Below are positions 1-9,070 of a stretch of DNA of 64,000 nt, in pieces. The first letter of the stretch is position 1; every line of letters begins with the position of its first letter. The DNA is from Roseomonas sp. KE2513. GTDB taxonomy: Bacteria; Pseudomonadota; Alphaproteobacteria; Acetobacterales; Acetobacteraceae. The stretch is from the NCBI RefSeq assembly GCF_016107305.1, contig NZ_RCVR01000007.1, positions 1 through 64,000 on the forward strand, given 5' to 3'. The notes under the pieces are model-generated. The model saw only the letters and a program-made list of their open reading frames with translations, searched no databases and was not told where the DNA came from. The translations under genes and the position numbers were made by a program.

Positions 1-2
1 GG

Positions 3-269
3 GCAAGGGGGGCGGTGCTGGGTGGGGATCGTGGGTGGAGGCCGCCATCGCCACCCTGCTCGACAGCAGCCACAGAAGCGCGCCAGGAGGAGGCCACCCG
101 CGCAGCGTATCGGCTGATACTGGAGTTTGAGGCCCTACGCGCGGCGGGCGTCACAACCCGCCATGCCGTTGCTCAGGCTTTGACCGAGAAAGGCGTGCCG
201 ACGCCTCGAGGAGGGCACAGCTGGACGCATACGACGGTGACGCGAGTTCTGCAGCGGGTTGTCACCTAG
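3..269 (+). CDS. C-terminal fragment of a serine recombinase (resolvase type), cut by the window edge
   Basis: The reading frame is open from the first bases of the window, so the gene begins outside. The visible part begins ARGAVLGGDRGW, the linker that follows the catalytic domain in small resolvase-like recombinases. It ends with a helix-turn-helix-like tail (GVPTPRGGHSWTHTTVTRVL). The recombinase helix segment and catalytic serine would lie upstream of the window. A diverged second copy of the same C-terminal region lies at 1547-1947. It cannot be judged from here whether this copy is intact. Confidence 0.55.
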   Translation, partial: ARGAVLGGDRGWRPPSPPCSTAATEARQEEATRAAYRLILEFEALRAAGVTTRHAVAQALTEKGVPTPRGGHSWTHTTVTRVLQRVVT

Positions 270-277
270 GCGGGCGA

Positions 278-307
278 GGCCTCCCCCTGCATAATCACGG
301 GGAGGCC
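278..307 (+). terminator. Terminator-like hairpin after the recombinase fragment
   Basis: A perfect 9-bp inverted repeat, GGCCTCCCC (278-286) and GGGGAGGCC (299-307), encloses a 12-base loop just after the recombinase stop. There is no T-run, so this may be a simple palindrome rather than an intrinsic terminator. Confidence 0.4.
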
Positions 308-351
308 CGGCATCGCCAAAGATCGGGCCGGTAAGGGGTTGGAAGCAAGCC

Positions 352-1569
352 TTGAAGTTACCATTGTGGGGTAGCGCCTTGGTCGCGACCTCGATCGTCC
401 AGACGGTCAGTTCCTTTTCCTCCCTTGCTGTTCCCCTGTTAGGCCCGCCGCTGATGGCTCGTGCTGGGCTTGCACCCGAAAACATTGGCCTCGTCTCGGC
501 GATGACCTCTGCCGGCATCTGCTGGTGTCTGGCTTGCGGCGGGCCAATGCTGAGCCACCACGGGCCGGTCCGCACCCTTCAGATCGGCTTGGCCTGCATG
601 GCTCTGGGTCTCTTCATCCTCTCACAGCCACTCGGCCTGATCGGTCTGCTTGGCGCGCTGGCCATCGGCTTCGGGACGGGACACAATACGCCTGCGGGGA
701 GCCAGATCCTGGTTCGCACAGCTCCTCCCAGGCACCGCGCCCTGATTTTCTCGGTCAAGCAGGCAGGGGTGCCTCTCGGCGGCGCACTGGCGGGGCTCCT
801 ACTGGCACCGCTGGTGCTGGCGCTGGGATTATCAGGCGCGCTCTGGGTTGTCATCGGCATTGCGCTGCTGACGATGTTCTCAGTGCAGCCGTTCCGGCGT
901 CGACTGGACGAAGATAGGGCCGCTGGGCGGCAGAACTGGGGGCGAGCATTACTCTCCCTCGCCGCACTGGCGCGCTCTGTCGCCGTTCTTCGGGCACATC
1001 CGTCCTTGCCCCTTCTAACTGCGTTCGGCGCTTCCTTCTCAATTCTGCAGTCCTGTCTCACAGCGTTCACTGCCACCTACGTCATCACTCGCTACGGTGC
1101 CTCGCTGGCCGAGGCTGGGCGGGTGGTTGCAGTGATGCAGGTTGCCAGCATGGTGGGACGCATCGCCCTGGGTTGGTTAGCGGACCAGGTAGGCCACGCT
1201 CTCCGACACCTTGCCTTGCAGGCCGTTGCCTCCACTGCGGCGGTTGGGCTGCTGATCTTGGTTGGTGGCCATGGATCCTGGACTCTCTACGGGTGCGCGG
1301 CGCTGGTGGGGGTCACGGCGATTGGCTGGAATGGCGTGCACATGGCGGAGCTAGCCCGGGTGGCACCTCTGCCTCTGGTGAGCGACGTGACATCCGCGGC
1401 CGGCCTTTTCGGGTTCATCGGTTCGATCTGCGGGCCGCTTGTATTCACGATGCTTGTGAGTTCGACGGGCAACTATGATCTTGCTTTCATTGTCATGGCC
1501 GTGCAGCTCGCGACCTTTGCTCTGGCTAGCGTGATTGTCTTGAGGCGTGGCAACGCCCGGGGCGGATGA
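352..1569 (+). CDS. MFS transporter
   Basis: The 405-residue inner-membrane protein has about twelve hydrophobic segments. A loop after the fourth segment (about residues 120-135) reads APPRHRALIFSVKQAGVPLGG, typical of the YbfB/CynX-like MFS families. The substrate cannot be read from sequence. The start is TTG at 352 with no convincing ribosome-binding site. Downstream in-frame methionines such as the one near residue 35 are less likely, because they would remove the first membrane segment. The 3' end runs into the remnant of a recombinase gene (1547-1947), so the last residues may derive from that junction. It sits between two recombinase fragments with no operon partner, consistent with transfer. 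Confidence 0.8.
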   Translation: MKLPLWGSALVATSIVQTVSSFSSLAVPLLGPPLMARAGLAPENIGLVSAMTSAGICWCLACGGPMLSHHGPVRTLQIGLACMALGLFILSQPLGLIGLLGALAIGFGTGHNTPAGSQILVRTAPPRHRALIFSVKQAGVPLGGALAGLLLAPLVLALGLSGALWVVIGIALLTMFSVQPFRRRLDEDRAAGRQNWGRALLSLAALARSVAVLRAHPSLPLLTAFGASFSILQSCLTAFTATYVITRYGASLAEAGRVVAVMQVASMVGRIALGWLADQVGHALRHLALQAVASTAAVGLLILVGGHGSWTLYGCAALVGVTAIGWNGVHMAELARVAPLPLVSDVTSAAGLFGFIGSICGPLVFTMLVSSTGNYDLAFIVMAVQLATFALASVIVLRRGNARGG

Positions 1570-1947
1570 CCTGATAATGCGGGTCTATGCGGCCATGGCA
1601 CAGAAGGAGCGGGAACTGATTTCCGCGCGTACGCGAGCGGTGCTGGCGGCGGCACGGGATCGGGAGACGGTGCTAGGCGGAGATAGGGGATGGCTGCAAC
1701 CGTCGCCCCCCTGCGCCGCAGCTGCGGCCCACGTGCGCCAGGAGGAGGCTAACCGCACCGCACACCGTCTCACCTTGGAATTAGAGGCGCTCCGGGAAAA
1801 GGGATCACGACCAACGCCAAAATAGCGCGGGCCCTGATGCAAAGGAGGGTGCCAGCGCCGCGAGGAGGGGCTGTGTGGACCCATACGACGGTTGCTGGAA
1901 TTATGGAGAGCTTCCGTGTGACCGACGTGCCCTATTTAGCGGCGTAG
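1547..1947 (+). pseudogene. Decayed serine recombinase (resolvase) remnant with a frameshift
   Basis: The first frame (1547-1801) reads PGADDLIMRVYAAMAQKEREL followed by ISARTRAVLAAAR, the long helix of small serine recombinases, then VLGGDRGW. The frame then stops at 1825. The homologous tail continues in another frame from 1801 to a TAG at 1947 (GITTNAKIARALMQRR, then PAPRGGAVWTHTTV). This matches the tail of the fragment at 3-269, so a frameshift near 1801 broke the gene. The N-terminal catalytic domain is missing and its place is taken by the MFS gene end. Confidence 0.7.
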
Positions 1948-2134
1948 GCCTCTTCAGATACGGTGCACAGCCACTCCATGCCGATACGATCCCAGTGCAG
2001 GCTCCTGCTCCCAATTCCCTCAAGTTCAGACTTGACGTGCGCTGCGGCCGTTACATCAGATTTGGCGCCGCACGCTCATTAGGCGCCTATGCACCATCCG
2101 CTTCATGGGAAACACTCTCTTGAGCAGCTAGGAT

Positions 2135-3991
2135 GTGGACGGCATGGGCGACACCGATCTCGACAGCACCGCTTGGCGCGTGACGCCAGGTGCGTACCTC
2201 GCCGGCCGGTCTGCCGACCAGTCCATGCCGGACCGCCCGCTGTCTCGCTATCTGACAATGCCCGACGGCTGCCGGATCGCAGTGGACGCTTGGCTGCCTG
2301 AGGGCTCGACAGGGCCGGTACCGGCCATTCTCATCCTCACACCTTATTATCGGCGGTTCGCGGTCGCGGATAGCAGCCAAGCGGACGCGATCCCAAATGC
2401 CGGCAAGTTTGTCCGCTTCCTGGTTCCACGCGGCTATGCCGTGGTGGTCGTTGACGTGCGTGGCACTGGTGCGAGCTTCGGCACACGCGACAGCTTCCGC
2501 TCGCCTCGGGAGCGGGACGACAGCCGTGAGATCGCGAACTGGGTTGTGGCGCAGCCCTGGTGCAACGGACAGATCGGTGCGACTGGGATCTCCTATCCAG
2601 GTGCGGCTTCAGATTTCCTAGCCAGCACTGGGCACCCGGCCGTGAAGGCGATCGCGCCGCTCTTCGCGATGTGGGACACTTGGCAGGACCACTATTATCC
2701 TGGTGGCGTGTTCCTGAACCGCCTGTCCCGGTCCTATGACGATCTCATGATCGCTATGGATCATGACAGGCGCGATCTGCTGAAGAACATCGCGTACTAC
2801 GCTAATCCGGATCTTCAAGGGCCCGCCCCAGTAGACGAGGACCAGGGCGGCGTGCTGCTGGCTCAAGCCATTCAGGAGCACCTCGGCAGCTTCCACATGC
2901 CCGACTTCATTACTGAATTCCGCTTTCGTGAGGAGCCGTTGCCCTACGACGCTAACTTCAGCTCGGCCTCGTTCAGTCCCTATGCCTATCGCGACCACAT
3001 CCGAGAGGATGTCGCGGTGCTTGCCACGTCTGGCTGGATGGACGGTGTAGGCTTCAGCAATGCGGCAATCACGCGTTACCTGACACTTTCAGAAAACCCA
3101 GTTCATCTCCTGCTCGGCCCCTGGGATCATGGGGCACGCAGCAACGTCTCCCCCTGGCGGGACCAGCCGGGATCCCAGTTTCCGCTGCTGGGCGAGTTGC
3201 TGCGCTTTTTCGACCACTACCTCATGCGCCGTCCGACAGGGTACGAGAAGGAAGCCAGGGTCCATTATTTTTCCATTCATGCCGAGTGTTGGCAGGAAGC
3301 TGGAACTTGGCCGCCCGTCGATCGGATCCGGCGACTGCACCTTGCCCCAGCCGCTCTGGAAGCCGAGAGCGGCGCCACGGGCCGCGACACGTTCCAAGTG
3401 GACTTCACCTTTGGCAGCGGTGACCACACGCGCTACGAGAGGCTGGCTGCCGTCGACACCACCACTTACTACGCTGACTGGGGTGGGCGGGCGACGCAGC
3501 TGCCATCATGGACCTCTGCGCCGATGGAAGCCGACACGGAGTTGACCGGCCACGGTGTCGCCGATCTCTGGATCCAGTGCAGCGAGCCCGACACATCAAT
3601 CTTTGCCTACCTCTCCGAGGTCGAGGCCGACGGAACCGTGCGATACGTCACCGAGGGATTGCTTCGTGCTCTGCACCGCAAGGAGAGTCCCGCGCCGGAA
3701 CGTTATCGAACGACTTGGCCCTCCCGGAGCTTCGCGCGCGCCGATGCCTCCCCGCTGGTACCCGGTCACGCCGAGCGCCTCCGCATCGCGCTGCTGCCGA
3801 CTTCTTGGGTGTTCAGAGCGGGTAGTCGCATCCGTTTCTCGATCGCGGGAGCCGATGCCGACCACTGCGTCCAGGTGCCTCACGGGCGTCCGCCGATCCT
3901 TACCGTCCTGTATGGAGGTGATCACGCCTCGGCGCTCGATCTGCCAATGTGCGCCTTTCCCCGATCCACCCTTGAAGGAGCAACTTCATGA
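2135..3991 (+). CDS. CocE/NonD family hydrolase (X-Pro dipeptidyl-peptidase-like esterase)
   Basis: This 618-residue protein is of the usual size for the CocE/PepX S15 group, serine hydrolases that act on esters or acylated peptides. The nucleophile is Ser153 in GISYPG, where the family usually has GxSYxG. The likely acid is Asp303 (GWMDG) and the base His332 (GPWDHG). The second half is a PepX C-terminal jelly-roll domain (TELTGHGVADLWIQC, then RIRFSIAGADADH). No signal peptide is seen. GTG 2135 gives the longest frame, but ATG 2144 is equally possible. The stop overlaps the start of the following Bug receptor by 4 bp (ATGA), implying one transcript and a shared catabolic role. Confidence 0.88.
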   Translation: MDGMGDTDLDSTAWRVTPGAYLAGRSADQSMPDRPLSRYLTMPDGCRIAVDAWLPEGSTGPVPAILILTPYYRRFAVADSSQADAIPNAGKFVRFLVPRGYAVVVVDVRGTGASFGTRDSFRSPRERDDSREIANWVVAQPWCNGQIGATGISYPGAASDFLASTGHPAVKAIAPLFAMWDTWQDHYYPGGVFLNRLSRSYDDLMIAMDHDRRDLLKNIAYYANPDLQGPAPVDEDQGGVLLAQAIQEHLGSFHMPDFITEFRFREEPLPYDANFSSASFSPYAYRDHIREDVAVLATSGWMDGVGFSNAAITRYLTLSENPVHLLLGPWDHGARSNVSPWRDQPGSQFPLLGELLRFFDHYLMRRPTGYEKEARVHYFSIHAECWQEAGTWPPVDRIRRLHLAPAALEAESGATGRDTFQVDFTFGSGDHTRYERLAAVDTTTYYADWGGRATQLPSWTSAPMEADTELTGHGVADLWIQCSEPDTSIFAYLSEVEADGTVRYVTEGLLRALHRKESPAPERYRTTWPSRSFARADASPLVPGHAERLRIALLPTSWVFRAGSRIRFSIAGADADHCVQVPHGRPPILTVLYGGDHASALDLPMCAFPRSTLEGATS

Positions 3992-4980
3992 CGATGAGCT
4001 CAATCGGGCGCCGCACCCTGACTGCTGCTGTCTTAACCTCAGGCACAGCGCTCTCCGCACGCCGGGCGCGGGCGCAAGGCATGTTCCCTACACAGCCTAT
4101 CCGCCTCATCGTCTCTCAGGCTGCCGGCTCCAACACCGATGTCGTGGCGCGGCTTATGGCAGAGCCGATGGCCCGCAAACTCGGCCAGCCCGTAGTGGTG
4201 GAAAACCGGGCGGGCGCCAACGGCGTAATCGCGACGACTTACATCAAGCAGCAGCGGCCGGATGGACATACCATCGCGCTGGTTGGGGTCTCCCTGCTCA
4301 CGTTCAATCCGTATCTCTACAGTAACCTGCCTTACGACCCGGCGCGAGATTTCACCTACATTGCGCCCGTCTCGGACACTCCTTTCGTCCTGGTCGTCAG
4401 CCCGAAAAGCGGTATCACCTCGCTCGCTGATTTTGTGACGCGCGCCAAGACGCAGTCAGGAAGGCTCACCTTCTCCAGCGCCGGGATCGGTAACTCTACC
4501 CATCTCGCGACTGAAATGCTCGCCGATCGCACGGGCATTCAACTTACTCATGTTCCTTATGCCGGCACTACTCAGGCACTGACGGCCGTTATGACCGGCG
4601 AAGTAGACGCGATGATCAGTGTGCTCGGTAACGCCCTGCCGCAGATTCGTGACCGATCGCTTGTTCCACTCGCCGCGGTCGCTGCGGCCCGCTCACCTGA
4701 TTTGCCGGACCTGCCCACGCTGACCGAAGCGGGGGTAAACGCCCCGGTTATGCCAGGCTGGCTTGCGCTGGTCGGCCCGGCTGGCATGGCGGAGCCGGTC
4801 GTAATGTTGCTCAATTCAGCCGTGCGCGAGGCTTTGGCAGACCCGGCGGTCACTCGGAACATGGTCGCTTCCAACATCGTCCCGATCCCGGGCTCGGCGG
4901 AGGACATCCGCGGCCGTGTGGCACGGGATGGGGACGTCTGGGGTGGCTTCATCCGCACCAAGAACTTACGAGTGGAGTGA
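3988..4980 (+). CDS. Bug-family tripartite tricarboxylate transporter substrate-binding protein
   Basis: The 330-residue periplasmic receptor has an N-terminal export signal (GRRTLTAAVLTSGTALSARRARAQ). It also has Bug hallmarks: PIRLIVSQAAGSNTDVVARL, GQPVVVENRAGANG, LTHVPYAGTTQALTAVMTGEVD. Such proteins bind carboxylates or other small organic compounds for TctAB-type uptake, but no tctA/tctB partner is in the window. An AAGGAG ribosome-binding site lies at 3975-3980. The 4-bp overlap with the hydrolase suggests that the receptor delivers or senses the substrate or product of that enzyme. Ligand unknown. Confidence 0.9.
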   Translation: MTMSSIGRRTLTAAVLTSGTALSARRARAQGMFPTQPIRLIVSQAAGSNTDVVARLMAEPMARKLGQPVVVENRAGANGVIATTYIKQQRPDGHTIALVGVSLLTFNPYLYSNLPYDPARDFTYIAPVSDTPFVLVVSPKSGITSLADFVTRAKTQSGRLTFSSAGIGNSTHLATEMLADRTGIQLTHVPYAGTTQALTAVMTGEVDAMISVLGNALPQIRDRSLVPLAAVAAARSPDLPDLPTLTEAGVNAPVMPGWLALVGPAGMAEPVVMLLNSAVREALADPAVTRNMVASNIVPIPGSAEDIRGRVARDGDVWGGFIRTKNLRVE

Positions 4981-5232
4981 GGAAATAGCCTAGCAGCCTG
5001 CTTGTCGAGCCGTTGCAGCGGCGCTGCGGTCGGGCATCGGATGCCACATTAGGCATCCGAGCCATACTGGAATCAGCTCGGTGGACCGGGCCTTGGCTGC
5101 CCCGGCATCTGGCTGGTCCGGCTGAAAAATCCCTTTGACCGCCGTAATTCGACTGCGCTGATAGCAGGAGTTGTGGCAGCCATTCGAGCAGGCTCGCGTC
5201 GGTGGCGCGGGTTGCTTTTCGCGCCATGCAGC

Positions 5233-6213
5233 CTAGCCAGCACGCATGTCCATGGCTCTCACGATGGGGACCCAGCGCTCGTTCTCCTCGCTGAAGAACC
5301 GGGCCACTTGGTCCGGCGATCCTGACATAGGCGTCAGGTCGATGGCCGCGAAGCGCGCACGGACCTCTGGCCGTGCCGTGACGTCGTTCACGGCGGCGTT
5401 CAGCCGGGCCACTACCTCGGTCGGTGTGCCGCGCGGCGCGACGATCGCCTGCCATGGTTCGAGGTTGTTCACGCTGGCGAAGCCCGCCTCCTTCATCGTG
5501 GGCACCTCGGGTAGGGTGGGGATCCGCGCGTCGGACATGACGGCCAGACCGCTGATCGCGCCGGAACGGATGTGCTCGCCGATGACCGAGGGCGTGTCGA
5601 CGAGGAAGGCAATCCGGCCGGCGAGAAGGTCCGCCAGTCCCGCTGCGCTACCGCGATAGGGAACATGCGTCACCTCGAGGCCGGTGACGTTGGCGAAGTG
5701 CTGGGCGGCGATGTGGCCGGAGGTGCCGGTGCCGGCCGAGCTGAAGTCGTAGGTGCCGGGCTTCGCCTTCACCGCTTGTACCAGCTCGGCGACGCTGCGG
5801 ACGTTCATATTCTTCGCCGCGACCAGGATCAGCGGCACCTTGGCCACCAGAGCGACGGGGACGAAATCGCTCATGGGATCGAAGGGCAGGCTGGCATTGG
5901 CCCCCTGCACCAGGATCTGCGCCGTTAGTCCACCGAGCAGCAGGGTGTAACCATCGGCCGGGGCGCGAGCGACGGAGGCGGCACCCACGACACCGCCCGC
6001 GCCGGGGCGGTTGTCGACCACAACGGGCTGGCCAAGCAGGGGAGCCGCGCCTTCGGCCAACAGACGTCCCGTCGTGTCGTAGCTGCCGCCAGGGGCGAAG
6101 GGCACGACAATGCGAATGGGTCGGTCCGGGAAGGCGGCCCAGGCCGGGCTCGTGCCCGCGACGGTGCCAAGGGCAAGCGATCCGAGTAGAGTCTGACGGC
6201 GGCTCAGGAGCAT
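5233..6213 (-). CDS. Bug-family tripartite tricarboxylate transporter substrate-binding protein
   Basis: The protein has a signal sequence (LLSRRQTLLGSLALGTVAG ending AWA), then PIRIVVPFAPGGSYDTTGRL, GQPVVVDNRPGAGG and THVPYRGSAAGLADLLAGRI, all typical of Bug receptors. ATG at 6213 is preferred over an upstream TTG because GAAGGA lies about a dozen bases upstream and the signal peptide then begins at once. It lies 26 bp downstream of the alpha/beta hydrolase stop on the same strand, so the two are probably co-transcribed. It is convergent with the other Bug gene at 3988. No membrane subunits are nearby. Confidence 0.9.
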   Translation of the reverse strand: MLLSRRQTLLGSLALGTVAGTSPAWAAFPDRPIRIVVPFAPGGSYDTTGRLLAEGAAPLLGQPVVVDNRPGAGGVVGAASVARAPADGYTLLLGGLTAQILVQGANASLPFDPMSDFVPVALVAKVPLILVAAKNMNVRSVAELVQAVKAKPGTYDFSSAGTGTSGHIAAQHFANVTGLEVTHVPYRGSAAGLADLLAGRIAFLVDTPSVIGEHIRSGAISGLAVMSDARIPTLPEVPTMKEAGFASVNNLEPWQAIVAPRGTPTEVVARLNAAVNDVTARPEVRARFAAIDLTPMSGSPDQVARFFSEENERWVPIVRAMDMRAG

Positions 6214-6239
6214 AAGGGCAAGGTCCTTCGGTGCGGCGG

Positions 6240-7211
6240 TCACCAAACCGGGCCGCTGGGCAGATTGAGGGCGACCCGGATCTCGGCGCAGACGGCCTGG
6301 AATTCCGTCTCGGCCACTGCGCTGAAGCGGCGCATGCGGACATAGCCGTGGATCAGCCCCGGCCCGACGCGGGTGACAGTGGGAACGCCCGCCCTCTCTA
6401 GGCGCGCTGCATAGCGAAGCCCGTCATCGCGAAGGGGATCAAGCGCCGCGATGCTGAGGTAGGCGGGCGGCAACCCGGCGAGACTCGGTGCGCGCATGGG
6501 CAGGGCATAGCCGTCCTGCGGCCCCGCGCCCTCCGGCAGGAAGGCCTCCAATGCCTCCCTCATCGCCGCGCGGGTGAGAATGGGGTCCGTGCTCGCACGG
6601 TAGCTCTCGGTCTCCAGGTCGTCATCCAGCGTGGGGTAGAGGAGGGTCTGGTGCCGAATGGCCGGGCCGCCCCTGTCCCGCGCCATCAGGGCGCAGGCCG
6701 CAGCGAGGTTGCCCCCTGCGCTGTCGCCCGCGATGGCGATCCGATCCGGGTCAATCCCGAGTGCTTCGGCCCTCTCCGCCGCCCAGCAGAGCGCGGCGTA
6801 GGCGTCCTCGGTCGCGGCCGGGTAGGGGTTCTCCGGCGCGCGGCGGTAGTGGACGCTGAGGACGACGGCGCCCGTGTTGGCCGCAAGGCTCGCTGTGATG
6901 AAGTCGTGGGATTCCGGGCTGCCGGCGATCCAGCTTCCGCCGTGCAGGTAGAGGATGGCGGGGCGTGGCCCATCCCCCGCGGGGACGTAGACGCGGACGG
7001 GGATCTCGCGTCCGGGGAGGGTGACGTAGGTGGTGTGGGTGGAGAGCCAATCCGGGTGGCGCTCGGCCGTGACGCGGGCGAGGATCTCCGCGCGCAGGCG
7101 CCTCTGGTCGGGCGAGAGGTCCACGATCCCTGCCATCCGGCCGGCATCCCGACGCGCCTTCTCAACATAGGCCACCACGCCGGGGTCGATGGAGGGGTGC
7201 AGGTCGCTCAC
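6240..7211 (-). CDS. Alpha/beta hydrolase, hormone-sensitive-lipase family
   Basis: The 323-residue esterase has the HSL oxyanion motif HGGSW (residues 90-94), the nucleophile Ser164 in GDSAGG, a likely acid Asp258 (ALDPL) or Asp262, and His288 (GLIHGY). It has no signal peptide, so it is cytoplasmic. Substrates of this family are short acyl esters. The gene precedes a Bug receptor and is divergent from an XRE-cupin regulator about 100 bp away, which is the likely local controller. Exact substrate unknown. Confidence 0.88.
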   Translation of the reverse strand: MSDLHPSIDPGVVAYVEKARRDAGRMAGIVDLSPDQRRLRAEILARVTAERHPDWLSTHTTYVTLPGREIPVRVYVPAGDGPRPAILYLHGGSWIAGSPESHDFITASLAANTGAVVLSVHYRRAPENPYPAATEDAYAALCWAAERAEALGIDPDRIAIAGDSAGGNLAAACALMARDRGGPAIRHQTLLYPTLDDDLETESYRASTDPILTRAAMREALEAFLPEGAGPQDGYALPMRAPSLAGLPPAYLSIAALDPLRDDGLRYAARLERAGVPTVTRVGPGLIHGYVRMRRFSAVAETEFQAVCAEIRVALNLPSGPVW

Positions 7212-7315
7212 GTGGCGCCCGGACGGGAAAGGGCTGTTCTCATCTCGGCAAGACTAGGCGCCATGTTCACAGAGGTGCAAGTCTGTTTCACGCTGATGAA
7301 AACTCTGGAGGCTGC

Positions 7316-7912
7316 TTGGCCCGTCATCCTGTCCGTTCCACAGAGCCGCGCCACGCCGATACCATCGACGGCACTATCGGGCGCCGGCTGAGGCTGCTGC
7401 GCGAGGCACGACGCATGCCGCTGACCGAGGTAGCGCTGAGCCTCGGCAAGTCGGTCGGGTATCTCAGCCAAGTGGAGCGCGGCCTCTCGTCGTTGCCAGT
7501 CCGGGATCTCGTGCGCATCGCGGAGTTACTGGGCGTGGACTTCCTCTCGCTCGTTAGCCCTGTTGAGGCGGGCGAGGGGGCGTCACCCATCCGCCGTGCG
7601 GCCGATACTGCGTCGGTCACCTTCCACCCAAGCGGCATCACCAAACGGCCGCTCGCCCCAGCTGCACCAGGGGAACTTCAGCTTTTCCTCATGACGCTCG
7701 AACCCGGATCCAGCACGGGCAAGGACCTCTACAGCCATGAGGGAGAGGAGGCGGGACTGGTGTTGGAGGGCAGCATTCGGCTGACCATCGCGACAGAGAC
7801 CCACAGCTTAGCCCAAGGCGACGCCTTCCGCTTCGCCAGCAGCACGCCGCACGGCTTTGCTAACACGGCGGAGCTGCGCTCAGTGGTGCTCTGGGTTAAC
7901 TCGCGTAGATGA
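7316..7912 (+). CDS. XRE-family transcriptional regulator with C-terminal cupin domain
   Basis: Residues about 22-76 form a lambda-repressor-type helix-turn-helix (IGRRLRLLREARRMPLTEVA, then VGYLSQVERGLSSLP). Residues about 110-196 form a small-molecule-binding cupin (SHEGEEAGLVLEG, then DAFRFASSTPHGFAN). This architecture is common in regulators of catabolic genes. It is transcribed divergently from the HSL-family hydrolase at 7211, so regulation of that hydrolase/Bug pair is plausible. The frame starts at TTG 7316. No alternative has a clearly better ribosome-binding site. Confidence 0.85.
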   Translation: MARHPVRSTEPRHADTIDGTIGRRLRLLREARRMPLTEVALSLGKSVGYLSQVERGLSSLPVRDLVRIAELLGVDFLSLVSPVEAGEGASPIRRAADTASVTFHPSGITKRPLAPAAPGELQLFLMTLEPGSSTGKDLYSHEGEEAGLVLEGSIRLTIATETHSLAQGDAFRFASSTPHGFANTAELRSVVLWVNSRR

Positions 7913-8338
7913 GGGAAGCGCCAGCGCCGTTAGGCAAGACTGTTCGAGAACAGCATGGAGGTCCAGGACCGAGGTGACTGTGCTGATCACCGGCAGCGTG
8001 TCTCGGGCGGGAGGAGGTGTTCACCACCCATCAACGGTCGTTGGTCGGTGTTGAACACGAGTGATCTGGCAGTCCGTCTGCGCTTGCCCTCCAGTGGAGC
8101 AGGCCGCCCGGACAGTCGCCGCAATCCTGCAGCATGCCGCAGGGCCTGGTCATAGCTCCAGAACGTCACGCGACACTTCGGGTCCTTACGGTGAGTGCGG
8201 AATGACCGGGCCGAAGGTCGTGATTTCCGGTCCCCGGCGCCCCGCATCGGTTGTCGGTAACTTGTCAGATGCCCAGATTGAGCTGGCGAGAGGCAATGGA
8301 GGCGGGGAAACCTCCTCGGGGTCAGGGTTTGCGCCGCA
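7913..8338. other. Intergenic stretch without a supported gene
   Basis: Frames cross this 426-bp interval on both strands, but none shows a recognisable domain, a good ribosome-binding site or the codon pattern of its neighbours. It may contain gene debris between the XRE regulator and the isoaspartyl methyltransferase. Confidence 0.4.
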
Positions 8339-9016
8339 ATGAAGCCGCTGACAGACAAGCACCTATCTGTACTGCGTCGGCACATGGTCGAGCTGATCTC
8401 GGTCCACGCCAACGTTCTCGAGGACGAGATCGGCAAGCCGTCGCTTGATGAGAGGGTCTTGGCTGCGATGCAGCGGGTACCCAGGCACTTGTTTGTGCCT
8501 CAGCCGCTCGCAACGCTCGCCTACCAGGACAGCCCCTTACCAATCGGCTTTGACAAGACAATTTCACAGCCGTTCATTTGTGCCCTGATGACTGACCTCC
8601 TCGGTCCCGGCCACACGGACATCGTGCTCGAGATCGGCACTGGGCTCGGGTACCAGACGGCGATTTTGGCGGAGCTCGCAAGCAAGGTCTGGACGGTCGA
8701 GATCGTAGAGGAGTTTTCGAGCCAAGCCGAGGAACTCCTTGGCAAGCTCGGCTACAGCAATGTCGGCTTCCGCGTGGGAGATGGCTCGCGTGGGTGGATC
8801 GAGCACGGGCCCTACGACAGGATCATGCTGACGGCTGCGCCAGAGCGGGTGCCTCCGGCCCTATTGGACCAGCTCAAGCCAGGAGGCAGGATGGTTCTGC
8901 CCGTCGGCCCTGTGAACGGTCAGTGGCTCACGGTTGTCGACAAGGATGCACATGGGGAGACACACGCCCGCGGGGTTATCCCTCTTAGCTTCAGCAGCCT
9001 TGAGGCGGTCATTTGA
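8339..9016 (+). CDS. pcm: Protein-L-isoaspartate O-methyltransferase
   Basis: The 225-residue enzyme methylates isoaspartyl residues in damaged proteins using S-adenosylmethionine. Family features are the pre-motif region DSPLPIGFDKTISQPFICAL and the SAM-binding motif I VLEIGTGLGYQTAILA. Later motifs are YDRIMLTAAPERVPPALLDQ and LKPGGRMVLPVG. Length is normal. The gene stands alone between the hydrolase cluster and the terminase end of the putative element, so it may mark the left chromosomal flank of that element. Confidence 0.9.
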   Translation: MKPLTDKHLSVLRRHMVELISVHANVLEDEIGKPSLDERVLAAMQRVPRHLFVPQPLATLAYQDSPLPIGFDKTISQPFICALMTDLLGPGHTDIVLEIGTGLGYQTAILAELASKVWTVEIVEEFSSQAEELLGKLGYSNVGFRVGDGSRGWIEHGPYDRIMLTAAPERVPPALLDQLKPGGRMVLPVGPVNGQWLTVVDKDAHGETHARGVIPLSFSSLEAVI

Positions 9017-9070
9017 AAGAAGCTATCCGGGCACGAAGGTCGCTGTTGGGTCGTGGCTGGCTTTTGGCCG

